Of a stretch of 64,000 nucleotides of DNA, positions 49,801 through 62,800 are shown piece after piece (position 1 is the stretch's first letter; each line of letters begins with the position of its first letter). This DNA comes from Aptenodytes patagonicus. Lineage: Eukaryota > Chordata > Aves > Sphenisciformes > Spheniscidae. The notes beneath the pieces were generated by a model. That model worked only from the letters and a program-made list of their open reading frames with translations. It made no database searches and was not told the origin of the DNA. Where the stretch lies: the NCBI RefSeq assembly GCF_965638725.1, contig NC_134957.1:22530101-22594100 (forward strand), given 5' to 3'. The position numbers and the translations under genes were made by a program.

Positions 49801-52800
49801 TTTACTTAGCATCTACATAAGGCTTTAAAACAACCTATATTCCTATCAGCTTTAGGCAAAAGAAAGTACTTCTCTAGTCCTTGCAGAATTACTGATAAAT
49901 GTAAACACACAACCTGTCACAGAATGAAACTTCTTTGTTTAGAGCAACTAAATGAAAATAAAACTGTAAGGGCAAAATATTTAAAACAAGTTCTGAGAAC
50001 TCAAATATTTAGAAAATATAGTTTATCTTAAGTCTTTGGTAAGTTCCTAGTAAGAATTGAAACCAGAAAAGTCACAGGACTCCTAAAAGCCCCATATAAG
50101 ACAACAGGTTTGAGAAGAAAAAGCAAAGCCATTTAATACACCTGAATTATTAATCACCATTGTTAAAACATGTAAGTGTAGTTATAGGTATAGCAAGTTA
50201 AGAATCTACAGAAGAAAATGCATAGGATGAGATCTTAAAATGATAAAAATAAATAAAAAAATAGCACAACTGTACCACAACAGAAATCACCTAGAATTGT
50301 ATGTAGTTTATTTATACTAAATCTATGCAATATTAGTGTGTTGATTATATTGTCTTGCTCCTCACAAAGATGTTTCAAAACATTTGTGTGCTGTAGTAAC
50401 TTATTACTTTAAAACTCACACTTCCAGAAGGCAGTTATAAATATATTTTTGCCTTCCATGACTGCTTTTTTCCTAAAAGTGCTTAAAAATTTTCCCTCTT
50501 TACTTTTAAAAACAGAATTAAAACCACTACAACAACAACAAAAATTTAATAAAGAGAATAAGGATATTTTAACAAATCAGCAGTACACAGTTTATTCCAC
50601 AGGGTGGCACCAGCTTCTAAAAAATCTTCAATGGTTTAGCAAGTAGCGACATGAGAGCTGTAACTTAATTCTAATTTAGTTGAGTGTTTTTCCAAGATTT
50701 GTTTTTATTTTTTCCTAGAAGGTAGGGTTGGGGGTGGGGGTCTTTTTGTTTTTAAAGACTGCTCTTACTCTGCTACAGCTCAAAGAAACAACTTGTCTGA
50801 ATTGCTGCCATATTTGAAAGCTGATAAAAGAGCAAACCTGTGTACTCAGAAAGCAAAATTTTACTACTTTTTTACTGTTTTAAAAAAGACTGAAACACTT
50901 TTTTTTTTATTTAAAAAAAAAATACTTTTGGACAACTAGCTCTGAGGCTGCTTAGCTTGCTCCCATATTGTCAGCCACTGTACTGTTATAAAATGGCATA
51001 CGGATGACAGACTCCTTTTAGATTTCAAGAAAAGGCATTTAAGGTCCAGAAAGCACAAAACCAACATACCTGCCGCAGTGAACAACTACAGCCACAAGGT
51101 CATACATTCTGTCAGGATTTGTAGCATCTCCTGAAGTGTTAAAGAGCCGGAGCTCCAAGGGAAAGACTACACGGTAGGAGAGTTTGGTGTATCGATGCAG
51201 CTGGTCCATGTATTTGAACCTTTTTAAGTGCAGAGCTAGAATCATGGGCAACTTTTTCACTCTCATTCTGAACCACAAAAATACGTTAAACAAAGAACAA
51301 GGTATTAGCAGATCACCTAAAACAAAGCTTTGTTCAAGAACAGTTTCAATATGAAGAAGCTTCTTAAAAGGCATCTAAAATGTTGATGAAGATTTTCAAA
51401 AGGCTGCTTTTCTCATGTATATTCCAGTGAGAATAGGCAATATTTATTCTGAAATATTAACTACACAACTGACATCTGAATGCAAGACAACTGTCTATGT
51501 CGAAAACATCAATTTTTTCTCACATCAATGGGAAGAAATAGATGGAATAAATCTGTCTTGCTGCTCTGGCTGTGATGAAGTATGAGGTGAGAAATAAGAT
51601 TTTTGTATACAGTATTCATAGTGAAAGCAGATGGGATGGTTTTCAGTGGCTTTAAGCTGATTAATGCTAACTGGGGAAAATGCGAATGTCTGGAAGCACC
51701 AGATAGAAGTTCTTCTGGGAGGAATACAAAATTAATCTCTTCATTTCTCTCTGATAAGGCTGCCACAAAGTTACTTGGTCGCTACTTTTCCTTACTCCCT
51801 TCCCCACCAAACACAGACCTACACAGTCTTACATTTTCCTTTTACTGAATTCACAAGGTGTATTTTTCCAACAGCTGCCCATTTGAAGAGAACATTTACA
51901 TTAGCCTGAATATTTGAACCTTACCTCTTCTGTGCTTCCTGTTTACTGCGGCACTGCTCACAATAGTATTTATATTCACTGCATAGAGTTTCAGTATTAC
52001 TAAACCCTCTGTGGAAATGAAAGAGAAGTCAGATAAGCTAATAATGCTGAAAAAACCCAGAGTACACACAGAAGATGAAATTCCTCTTATTCATATCGCT
52101 TGTACCTCCCAAACACATTTTAGGCGTATTTGTCCCAGTCTTGGGATGTAGTATCAATGTTCAGCTGGAAAAATCTGGAAATTATACCCTCAAGCATTAA
52201 CTGCATACTTTCTGGGCAGGAGTCAAACACGATAGGTAATAAACAGCAGTAAGGTGATTGTGGTTTGTTTCCAGAAGTAGCCACTCCGTGTTTTCTTTGG
52301 TGGCACACTTTAAACGTTAAGACCTATAGCCATTAGCCATTGCCTAGCCAAAGTCTGGATAATCTTTCAACTCCTAGCAATTATATATCCGTTATCAGCT
52401 ATTAAAAAGGCAGCTGCTATATGCAACTTGCAGTATCCTAGCAGCTGATAAGCCTTGGATCTAGCAGTCAAATACACGGAGCAAATTTCTGTCAGCAAAA
52501 AAACCCCAAACCTGACCACAAACATCAGGACCAGACAACTGAAATGCAATAACAATATTAAAATAAACAAGAATTTATTAGCAAACCAAACATACCATGT
52601 TTAGTTTTGATAAAACCTGACTATATGTCACAATAAATTAAAATCCCCATAAAAGAAAGTGAAAAATCAATCTTACATACCACTAAGAAATCATCATACT
52701 CATTAACTACTAAAAACCACTAAGATAGGTTCCTGTGGCAGCTTCAAAAGGCCACGATAAAGATAAAATGAACAGCACTCTGAACAGAACATATTTTACC

Positions 52801-55800
52801 GTAAGTCAAACGCCTACAACTGTTGCACAATAGAGCAGCTAAGCTAGGCTCTTTCCTTCTGACCAAGGGCAGGTATTTTTTCCATTCACAAATATTTTCA
52901 TTTACCTTAGACAGTGTGTAATTGATGTATTTTGTTCCACATCAACCGATAGATCCAGAAAGTCCTCATCTTTGCTACTAACCTTGAAAAAAATAAGGAG
53001 AAATATTTCATAACAGTTTAGAACGGGCAGATTTCTTTTAACCATTTCTGGAATGGTGCAATGTCCTCATTGCAAATAGAGACCTTCGTGATAAAAAAAT
53101 AAATATATACACACACAGAGGCCCTTTCTTGAGGTAAACTAAAACTGAAGAAATAATCTGATGTGCTGTTACAATCCAGAGAGGAATATAAAAGAAAAAA
53201 GCCCAAACCCAGAAAAAAACCCACCAAAAAACCAAACCCCAAAACCTTTCTTGCAAAACATTTCTCCCCCTTGAGACTTCAAGACACATCTCCTTAATTC
53301 ACTGGCAAAACCAAGTTTTTAACCACTCGGAACTCTCGGAGCTGGAGAAGCTTTAACCGTATTCCACTCTGCTTCGTAGACCGATATACAGCTTTCTGCT
53401 GCATTTCAGAGTTTAACAGTAAATACTTATAGAAAACGCAGAAACAGGCAGATGGGTTTTCAATTAAATGGGTTAGCAGTTAGGAAAACCATCTTTCCAT
53501 TTGTGGAACAGGCACATTTAATTTCAAAATTCTTCAGACAGAATCTTATTAATGTCATTTTTTAGAGCTTCTATTCACCATATAGCCATAATTTTAGATT
53601 TAAAATGCCAAGAACAGCCATTTCAGTTGTAATAATTTCTCTTTTTTTCCTCTCTCCATCGGGGTTTTCATTTTTGTAGAAATACTAAATCAGACATAGC
53701 ACATGGCTACCTACAAATTCCTGGTCTGAAGGTGGTGGGGTTGTTCTAATTCTAGATTTTGTGCACTTCTTTTGCTCTCAAATAGAGTGGCTATGGACCA
53801 GCACCAAGCAGCACAGACTTCCAGTTCAAGAAATTCAGATAATCCCAGAGTTAAATAAATAGCGAGCAACTCTCATGTAGAAACACAACATAAACTATCA
53901 ATCACTGACACAGGAAATAACACGAAGACAAAAAGGCAGCTTATATCAGCCAGGTGCAGGCTGCCTCGATGGAAACAGGGAGGAGGAACAGAAAAAACAC
54001 TATGCTTTTTCTGAGAAACATACCTTAATGAGTATTGGTTTGAACATAGAGGTGATACAGTCATAAAATAGGCTATGCTCCATATTTTAATAGAGAGAGT
54101 GCAATTTCATCTATCCTAATAAATGAAAAAGTGTGCTTAGTATTAGGGAAAATGATCCAGAACCTGTGAAAAATCTAAGAGGTTTTGTTTTGTTTTAAAC
54201 GTACAGCCTCACAGTTAAGACATCTGGTTTCATTGGTTAGTGTTCCTTGGAAGATTTCATGGACCCACGTCAGATCAGTCTTGTCTCCTTCTTCACTCTC
54301 AATGCTGCCATTCTGGAGTTTGCCATTCTGCTTCTCCTGCTTTTTCTCTTCTTGTAGTAAGTCAGCAATAGTGTTAAGTAGGTAGTTTAGGAATTCATGT
54401 GCATCCTGCTGCATGTAATTATCAAATAATTCTGGAAAGGAAGAGATCAAGGAGAATGAAAAAATACAGATACTTCGTAATATCAAGTTACTATGCTTCT
54501 AACAATTAGTGTGTGCCCTTCCCCCTTCTCTACCCTATTATACAATTGTGGGTTACACTGGTAAGAGTCTTTGAAGAATTGTACTTTGTTGTTCTCGCAA
54601 CGGGTGCTAGGTTACCCTCACCTATTCCTCAGGTTGCAAGAAACAGGCAGCTGAAAAATAACACAAAGGAAACTTAGTTTGGGCATTTCTTGGAACTGAA
54701 GAAAACCATGATTGGTCTTTAGGGGTTTTTTTTGTTGTTTTGTTTTTTTTTTTTACTTTGGGGAGGGAGAGAAATAAAGACATTCAGATGTGTTGCCATT
54801 AGTTCATTAAGTCCAGCATCAAGGGGCAAAAATCCTCTACTATAAGTTTGTTATCTTTTCAAGTTCAAGCAGAGACGATAAATCAACATATAGATCGCTT
54901 CCTCACAAAGAAGCCCTGGGAAATAACCACTAGTTCTCATCATAAGGAATTTATCCTCCGCAAATGTAAGAAAGGAGGCTAAGGGTGGTTAAGTTTCCTT
55001 AGAGACTTTAACTTTGACCAACTCCGTGAGGTCTGTTTAGCCCATGCCAATTTCTAGCAACGACCCAAAGTGTGCTGACTTGCAGCAGACCTCTACAGAA
55101 CACGATGCCAATGTGGAGTAACTGGAGCACTGAGACTTGTGTACACGCTCTGTACTTGGTCTAAGCAAGCACAGAAACAAAGATATCTAGATAATCCTCT
55201 TACGACACAACACAGTCTCTGTTGCTACGCTACAGAGGTGGTGAAATTCATACCACAAACAGGAGTTCAAAAATCTTCGAGAAATCTGTTAAAACTTGAC
55301 AATTTGGACTCACTTAAAAAGGAAGTTGTGTTTATGTTTTATATGCTTAAATCTCCAATGCTTAAATCTGCATGAAAATTTCATTTATTCATTTACCATT
55401 TTCTTTCCTCAATCGGGAAATAAATTTCTTGGGTGGGATGACTCCCACCTTCTTCTTTTGCGTAGCAATACTGTTGAAGAGATCAGAGAGGCATGTCAGG
55501 AGGCTTTCCTTCTTTCGAGGCTGCACTTTGTATGCCAAAACTTTTTCCCGAAATGGACGACAAAAATAAAGTGCCTGTAAGACTGAGTTGCAGTAGCAGG
55601 TATTGCCGAACTGGTTAAAACAGAACAAAAGGAAAACAAACGTTTTCATATTAGGCCTGTTAAAAAGTAATAAAAGAGGTTGCTCATTAAGAATGTCACA
55701 TACTGAAAATGGAAAAGTTGTCTGTCAGAGTTCATTTACGGGGGAAATACTAGTAGGCATGGCGTAAAAGACTCATCTTTGTATCATCACAGCTGGTAAC

Positions 55801-58800
55801 AGCAAGAAAAGGAAGAGAAGACAACAGTTCACAGTGACACTGGGCACACGCAAAAAAAAGGCAGGAAACCACTGACAAGAAAAAAAATCCAACTGAGGGC
55901 TCCTCACAAAATCAAAACTTCTGGAGACACAGCACACTACTAATCCTGATAGGGGAGATCCTGCTGATACTGATGTGGAGGGGTGCCAATGATACAGCAG
56001 AACAGAGGGACAAGAAAACAAAGAGGCAGCATCCATCAGCATCACTGCTCTCAATGCATTAATTCATATGTTAGATTTGCCTGTGTCAGATACACAAAGT
56101 ACTTTTTAGAGATAGTTAGCAAGGTATATGTTAAATATTTCCTGTTTATAATGAAATATTATGAGAAGTACATGATGCAGGCAAATTCAAAGAGCAGCTG
56201 TTTTACATCTGCCATATCTGAAGGCAGTGTTATTTTAGAGAAAGGAGGACAGCGATATCTTCCAGAGGCAGTGTTCCACATTGCTTAACAAGAAGAAACA
56301 CTCAGGCCGCTGAGGTATTAGCGTATCATCCACAAGAAATACACCATGGTTTTTTGAGTAGTTTCTTTGCAATTTATTGTGCAACTGTATTGTACAACGC
56401 TGTTGCTTCAAAAAAGTGAAACAAATTCTGGGCTTGCCAGTCCCCAGTAATCTGGTAATCAGATTCTGCATCTTGAGCATCGAGAGCAAAATACTATAAA
56501 TAAACAAAACAAGCATACAAATCTGACTACAGAACACAGACTATTTTGTTAAGTAGTACCCAGAGAATATGGCCACTACTGTTCACCAAAATTTGGTGTG
56601 ATTACTGTAGCTGAATGATTTCAAGTTAATAATCAGTTTGCTGACTGAAACAGAAAATTAACATTTTAATTCATACAGCTGAAAAGGTTACAGAATTATA
56701 GTTATACTAACATTAATTTATACTAGATGCAAACAACATGGAACAACAGTTAAAAACTTACTGACATGAAGAGAACAAATACACAAGCTGAACATGTGAA
56801 TTAGCATAGAATCTAACTCATATGCTTGTTAGTGACCTAAGAAAACAAATAAGCATCATGCTAACTAAATTTGCATACAAGACAAAATAGGCAAGAGAAC
56901 TACCAAAAGTCTAATTAAATATTATTGTTTCAGATGAGGTATCTAATATATTTGTCTATAATAATCCCAGAAAATTAAGAGACAGAAGAAACTAGAAATT
57001 AGACATCTTAAAAAAAAAAAAAAAAAAAGGGAAGGTCATGGTGCATCTTAAGTCAAAAAAGATTACAGAGCAAGTAGTTAATGAGATTTCAGGACTGTAT
57101 TCCTGGAGAAATCATGTCAAAAAGTATGAAGTCAACTGGTTATACATGTCCTGCTTTGATGCTACCCATACAGAGAGAAATTATTAGAACCAAGCTAAAT
57201 GGAAGAGTTAAAGGAGTTAAAGAATTAAATTTCCATCCAAATAGCTTTAAAAATTCCTGACGGTAAGATGCAAGATGCTTTGCAGTAGTCAATGTGATAC
57301 AGTAAAAAAGTCACTTTATGGCATGCTTTAGGACACTTAAAAATGTCCTTCTAAATAGTATTTCAACTCTCTTTGTTTGCTACCACCTTTACATAAAGTA
57401 ATATGGAAGAACTTTTATTCCTGAAACTATCTTGCGTGTCAGCATTTTAGATATTTTACTGCATGCCAAGTACTTTACAAAAAGACCATCTGATGCGTTT
57501 TATTTCAGCAATTCTGACTTTTTTTCATGTTAGAAGAAAATCCTTCCAACTTTGAGCGATTCAGGGCCTTGTGAAACTTCTGAATATCTCAATTATTGAT
57601 CTACCCTTCTCTGTACTAGAGAGAGTTCTCCACAAATAAACAGTATTACATAGCAGTGTCACACTTCTAAACTGCAATCGGTTTGCATTTAGAAGTACGA
57701 AGTAGTCAGATCTTTCCAATCATGACCTTAACTTCACTAGAAATTCTGCCTGGGGAAGAAAAAAAAGAAAAGAGGGCTCTAACCATTTGTCTTCGACAGA
57801 ACGCCAAAAAACAGGTTGGCAAGGCAGTTCTCAATGGGCTGATGAATATTTCCAAACCTGGAGCTACATGCACAGATCAAATACACAAATAGTGTGTAAA
57901 GTCTAATGTGACTTAAAACACAAAGGAAAAATAGGTACAAACACATAGGTTTTAAAATCTTTTTGTCATGGTTTCTCTGATATAAAGAAATGTTTTAAAT
58001 AGATGCCAAAACATAGCGTTTTTTACTTAAAACTGACTGTATTTAGAGTCAACATTACTAACTTCATAAGAACTTGTAAAATTTTACACTTTCAATGTAA
58101 AAATAAAGTTTGAAGGCTTACTTTAAGATAGAAGCTTTTTAAAATGAAAACTGAGATGAAATTCCAGAATGAAAACATTGTTCCATCCCTCTTGCACTTC
58201 AGTTCAACATTACGCGTAACCTATTTTAACAGGCTGTCAGAAGGAGCAGCGAGACCCTTCTCCCATATACTCTGCAGTGGCTTTAGCAATAGTTTGACTG
58301 CAGGCAAGCTGGTTCAGCTCACTGATCCAAAGAGAAAATAACTATTAAAAAAAAAAAATTTAAAGCTGCCACTGTCCATGGGTTCAACACTCGATTCTGT
58401 TTGCAGTGCAACCACACATTTACTAGTATTGATGCTGAAGCCATGAAACCACCCTCTTTAAAGTGCTCCAATTAACTTCAGATCATGAAAGAACTAGAAA
58501 TAACTTAGGAAAAAGCTCTGCAGAACGACAGGATGAAAACGATCTCTAAAGAAACTGGTTGCAAGGAATAAAGCACAACAGTATTAGTCATATTTTGTCC
58601 TTCAAAACAGAGAATGGATGTGGTTATAATAATTCTGGTTATTTTTAGAATGCTATTTTTCCTCTTCACGCTATTCATCACCCTGCTATTTATGTTACAA
58701 TTGGAGATGCCTTCCATTTTTCTCATTATGGTGCAAACCTCAGCAGCTTTGGAATGGCCATTAACACCATACTTAAGGAATATAACTCAACGTGTTTAGA

Positions 58801-59896
58801 TAGTTTGGTGTCTTGAGAACACAAACTGCTAGAAACCCACACAGAAGTCCATTAAATGAGTTTGTAATGAGCTGCAACAAATAACACTTTAGTAGCTATG
58901 TAAACCTTATTTGGTGTGTCAAAAGATAGATCATCTTTCAGTTTGCAACAAATGTACCTAGATGACCAGCAAACAGAAGAATACTTATGTTTCTAGTGAG
59001 TTTTGCCAAAATTGTATTTTCACATCATAAATATGATGCCACAGAACGACTGTTTCTATTAACTAACTTCCTATATTCATTGGTAAAAGATGTCACAGGC
59101 GCAACAGCTGCTTTGCTCCTCCAGAAGCACTGGCAAGATCAACATCAATGCTCCATTCTCTCCACGGTTAATTTAGGTAGACAGTTCTTATTGCCCAACA
59201 GATCCCAGTCAAATCAGATCTATACAAACTGACACAAAAAAATATATCTTTTTAGAAGGATTCACTGTTACACAAGGCTGTCAAAAAATAAAAAAAGGTG
59301 TATTATTACATGTAAGAAAATTATTGACCCAGTCAATGTCATTCGTTTTCTGGCTATGTCCTCGCACAGAAGAACTTCCACTAATCCCACGAGTACTGTG
59401 TTTTTAGAAAAGTAACACATTTTCATTTTAAAACCTCAAGGCTCCCATACACCGCAGCATCAGTGTAAAATCAAATCTCTCTTCTCTAGAAAAGCATATG
59501 AACAATGTACATACTTCATTAGTTAATGTCCTTTCCAGCTAAATATCAAAATCCTATAATTAGAAATGTACCTGAGTAGGAAGGTTTCTCTCAAAGACTT
59601 TGTAATAAATATACTTATTTTTCTGTATTTAAGATGAAATTTTTATCTTGGTTAACAACAAGTCATAGCACCATATTGCAGGATGTGGCGTCTACGCAGA
59701 GTCCCAATTTAAGTTAGAAGTGTTCATAGATGAAGTTCTAACAGAAAATCCTGTTAAATTCAAAATCAGGATATGAATTAAAAAACATCATTTCAACCAT
59801 AGAAAATTCACTTACATTGACCAAGCCAAAATAATGCTCATTCACAGGGAACTGTTCAGGACCAATCTCTTTCTCCAAAGCAGAGGCATTGGCGCC
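43740..59896 (-). CDS. USP12: USP12/USP46-family deubiquitinase, coding exons 2-9
   Basis: Cysteine-protease deubiquitinase, known in this family to be activated by UAF1/WDR48 and WDR20. Eight exons, from 59816-59896 down to 43740-43841, join without frameshift into 353 residues after the first-exon junction (human USP12: 354). Visible: GNTCYCNS with the catalytic Cys (codon 55598-55596, human Cys48), [12 protein letters not shown], zinc-site pairs CLNC and CEQC, and NRGHY with the catalytic His in exon 8, followed by FDDD; terminal [10 protein letters not shown]. Exon 2, [26 protein letters not shown] and the final Asp are USP12-typical. [25 protein letters not shown] and [13 protein letters not shown] are USP46-typical; LSDLFNS and [10 protein letters not shown] match neither. 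It could therefore be a third, USP12-like paralog. The first coding exon is not in the window. Confidence 0.93.
43842..48986 (-). other. USP12 intron 8; G19 run at 46728-46746
   Basis: AT-rich, no ORF with family features and no recognisable transposon. The only notable element is a run of nineteen G on the plus strand (C19 in the transcript). Confidence 0.7.
48987..49065 (-). CDS. USP12: USP12 exon 8 (catalytic His)
   Basis: Acceptor TCTGGCAG; completes Ser, then [20 protein letters not shown] and DDDIVE; donor GTAGGT. Thr and Gly in ITIVKSHG are the USP46 residues (USP12 has Ala and Asp). Confidence 0.96.
49066..51069 (-). other. USP12 intron 7; A22 run at 49756-49777
   Basis: AT-rich intron with a plus-strand A22 homopolymer; nothing else recognised. 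Confidence 0.7.
51070..51267 (-). CDS. USP12: USP12 exon 7
   Basis: Acceptor GTGGTTCAG, 198 nt, donor GTATGT. Encodes [20 protein letters not shown], then [20 protein letters not shown]; core of the USP palm, near-identical to the family. Confidence 0.97.
51925..52008 (-). CDS. USP12: USP12 exon 6 (zinc-site Cys pair)
   Basis: Acceptor TTTCCACAG, 84 nt, donor GTAAGG. Encodes [20 protein letters not shown] and SKQEAQK; the CxxC is one half of the structural zinc site. Confidence 0.95.
52906..52982 (-). CDS. USP12: USP12 exon 5
   Basis: Acceptor TTTTTTTCAAG, 77 nt, donor GTAAAT. Encodes [20 protein letters not shown] and ITHCL, ending two bases into Arg. Confidence 0.95.
54205..54431 (-). CDS. 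USP12: USP12 exon 4
   Basis: Acceptor TTCCTTTCCAG, 227 nt, donor GTACGT. Encodes [20 protein letters not shown], the variable acidic linker (one residue shorter than human USP12), [17 protein letters not shown] and LNCEA. Confidence 0.95.
55397..55610 (-). CDS. USP12: USP12 exon 3 (catalytic Cys box)
   Basis: Acceptor TTTTAACCAG, 214 nt, donor GTAAAT. Begins [17 protein letters not shown] with the catalytic Cys and ends [13 protein letters not shown]. Confidence 0.96.
55611..59815 (-). other. USP12 intron 2
   Basis: AT-rich 4.2 kb intron with an A-run at about 57011-57028. No extra exon recognised. Confidence 0.7.
59816..59896 (-). CDS. USP12: USP12 exon 2
   Basis: Acceptor TTTCTTTGTAG, exactly 27 codons [20 protein letters not shown] and HYFGLVN, donor GTAAG. 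Identical to human USP12 and different from USP46 at three sites. Confidence 0.95.
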
Positions 59897-62800
59897 CTAC
59901 AAAGAAACAGTATGTTTATGTTAGAGAAAAAAAAACTTCCTAAAAAAATCCAACAGAATTCATACTACTCCTATAAAAACAAAGAAGCAAAGAAAATATG
60001 TTACTTCCATTGAGAATTAGCATCTCATGTTTCCTATGTTCTTCAAAATGAAATCAGTATGATGCTTTATTATTATAAAAGGTACCATGGTTTCACTTAA
60101 AAACTCAACTTCATCAGCCGGGATTAGAGCTATCTGATCTAACAGAAGGGGTTTTTTGCATTTGAATTTATTTGAAAATTAACAACAAGAAATTTGTTCT
60201 CACCTAAGACTTCAGGTTAGTCACAGTGACCTAGAAACACCAATTTAAATTTAGTCAAGAATGCATTGTAAAAATAAACTTATAACACACAGACAACTTC
60301 TAAACCTAGCAGACAGAAACCATATGGGCTACAAATCCCATGAAAGAAAAAATGTCTTTTTGTGTTGTGGACTGCACAAAAGGTTTGATGTGGCTGTTAA
60401 TGATCCGCATCTCAAAGAATTCTTGAAAAAATCTTGCCTTCACTGACACATTAGAAATACTATAATTTTCTAACTTTATTTCTGGAAAGCACTATGGACA
60501 AGTGGAGCATGATTACAAAAACCAAAAAGAATGGAAAGAAGAATTTTATCAGACATTCCTCAAACTTGGATCACCTAAAAGTGGTTTGGCTTTGCTACCC
60601 TTAATATAAGGACGATGTATTAAGCTTACAGTGCATTTTGATACGTCCTTGAGCCTCCAGCAATATAATGAGGAACAGAACTTACTCTTTTAGATACAAC
60701 TGAAAAATACCACTACACATCCATATGGTCTTACTTGTCACATAGAACAAGAACTAAAGCATACCAACATTTTAGCTTCAATTTTAACTTTGTTCACTTC
60801 AAATTCAAAGTGGTTCATGTATCTCTCTCCATTTTTCCCCCCCCCTTTTTTTTTTTAATCCACCAATACCTTATAGCTGAGCTCCCACTTGGGATTTGGT
60901 ATCTTCCCTCATACCACTCCATCTTGTTCTCTAACGTTTCTTGCTGATCTTCCAACAGTCCTTAGCTGCATCTGTGCTGTTATCTAAGGAGTTACCATCA
61001 TTCAATGCAGAATCCAAGCACTTTGGATTCTTGACTTGTTTTAAATATCCAAGTCACTCCACCTAAAACCGTCTGCAAACAGTAAACAGAAATCCTTCTG
61101 CACAGGTAAGCCATCTTAAAACACCTCAGAAAAGTACTAAACAAACAAAAGTTACAGTCCAGCAAAATTCAATTCATCTATTTCCCTGAAGCTAATAAAG
61201 TTTTTTAATTGCTGAGCAAATATTTCAATCATTTCCATCAGCATTCTGCTATTAATATAAACCACAGACAAGTAGAGACTGTATAGACTGTTCCATCTAG
61301 ATTGTCTTTAACAAAGAAATAACTAAAAATCTTCTAAGAAACAGGAAAGAAACCAAGAAATAATTTAGTTTAACAGGAGGAATGGAAACTCTGTAGTTAG
61401 ATCTCCCACATCAGATTTACAGTGAATTACACATATCAAAAAAGACAGAAAACGAGGAAGGCTCAAAATTGGGTACTATAAAAAACACATTCACTAGGTG
61501 CTGACAGATTTACAAGCAAGGCTCTTCGCAAGCAGCAATTACACAGAAATTTTTTGAGGCATCAGTGCCAGTTCAAGCAGCTCCTCTCATTTGTTTCCCT
61601 ACATCCATTCCCTGCTTTCAAGTACCTCTTTTTCCCTCCGCTAACTCCCCCCAAAAAACCCAAACCAAACCTAGACATAAGAACAGCTATCTGCAAGGAA
61701 GAACTGCTGATACAGCTTCTCGCCAAATGCTACTTCAGCTCTTCACTCAAATTGTTCTGAGCAACGCTGGGACTTTGGGTAATAGGAGTTTATAACCTAT
61801 GTGCTATGTAAACGCACAAGAAGAGGTGACATTGGTTTTGAAAAATTTTCAGTCTTGAAATCAGAACTGACTGCTGAGGTTCCTTTACTCTTACATTCTG
61901 CATGTTTCAAGATTAAGGAAGGGATATGTGTAAAATCTGCAAGCTTGTGAAGTTCAGTTTAAGTTTCTCTGAACTGTCTTCTCACCTCCTCCATGATCGC
62001 CAATACTGTATTAGAGAAATACTGGAGAAACAGACAACTAAAGCAGGTACCACAACTTACAGAACTACTGAAACTAGACAACCTGAATACTCCAGTCTGT
62101 AAAGCAACATACGGAATAAATATCTGAACAAAGGAATACAAGCATAAGAATTGTAATTTTTAACAAAAGTATGCTATAAAGAATTTAATAACCTACCATA
62201 AACCAGTGTTGCAATTCAACTAAACCACCAACCCGTATTCCACATGTATCTACCCATTTAATCTAACAGGTTAACACGTGCCTTTTTTCCAAGTGCTTCC
62301 TTGTATCTACTGCCCAAACTTTGTAAATTTGGGTAAGTTAACTGCAGGGGCAGATTAAAAATTAAAGTTTCTTTAATAAATTAAATGCTAAAGTTAGTCA
62401 ATCAGCCACAGAAGCTAAATTAACCTAACATTTAGTTGCAATGTTTCTGAAGTTTCTTGTCAGAGAACATTTTAAATTAGCATACCAAAATAATGAAAAC
62501 CAAAACAGGATTCAAAGTAATTGTGGAAGGAATCAAAATCACAAACTAGTCATAGTTTTGAAGATGCAAACTTGCCAATTAAATAATACGTAACATACTG
62601 AAGAGGCTCTAGAAAATGCACATGCCTAGCATACCACAATAAAATAACTACATTGCAAACAATATAGAGTGATTTATCATGGGAGTCAATGCCCAGGAGA
62701 ACTACACTACGCAAGGCAACAAGTATGTAGGGGAAAAAAAAAAAGCACTTTACGGTGACAGCACAAATTGGCCTTGGTCATGTTTCAGGATGAAAATACA

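Larger units (their letters stand above)
51268..55396 (-). other. USP12 introns 3-6 (between listed exons)
   Basis: Introns 51268-51924, 52009-52905, 52983-54204 and 54432-55396 are AT-rich, with only short simple repeats; no additional exon or element recognised. Confidence 0.6.

Noticed and set aside
62180..62240. Second ATG-donor candidate (TTTATG|GTAGGT) for a USP12 first exon
   Set aside because: Upstream residues do not resemble the USP12 or USP46 N-terminus, and there is no promoter-like context.
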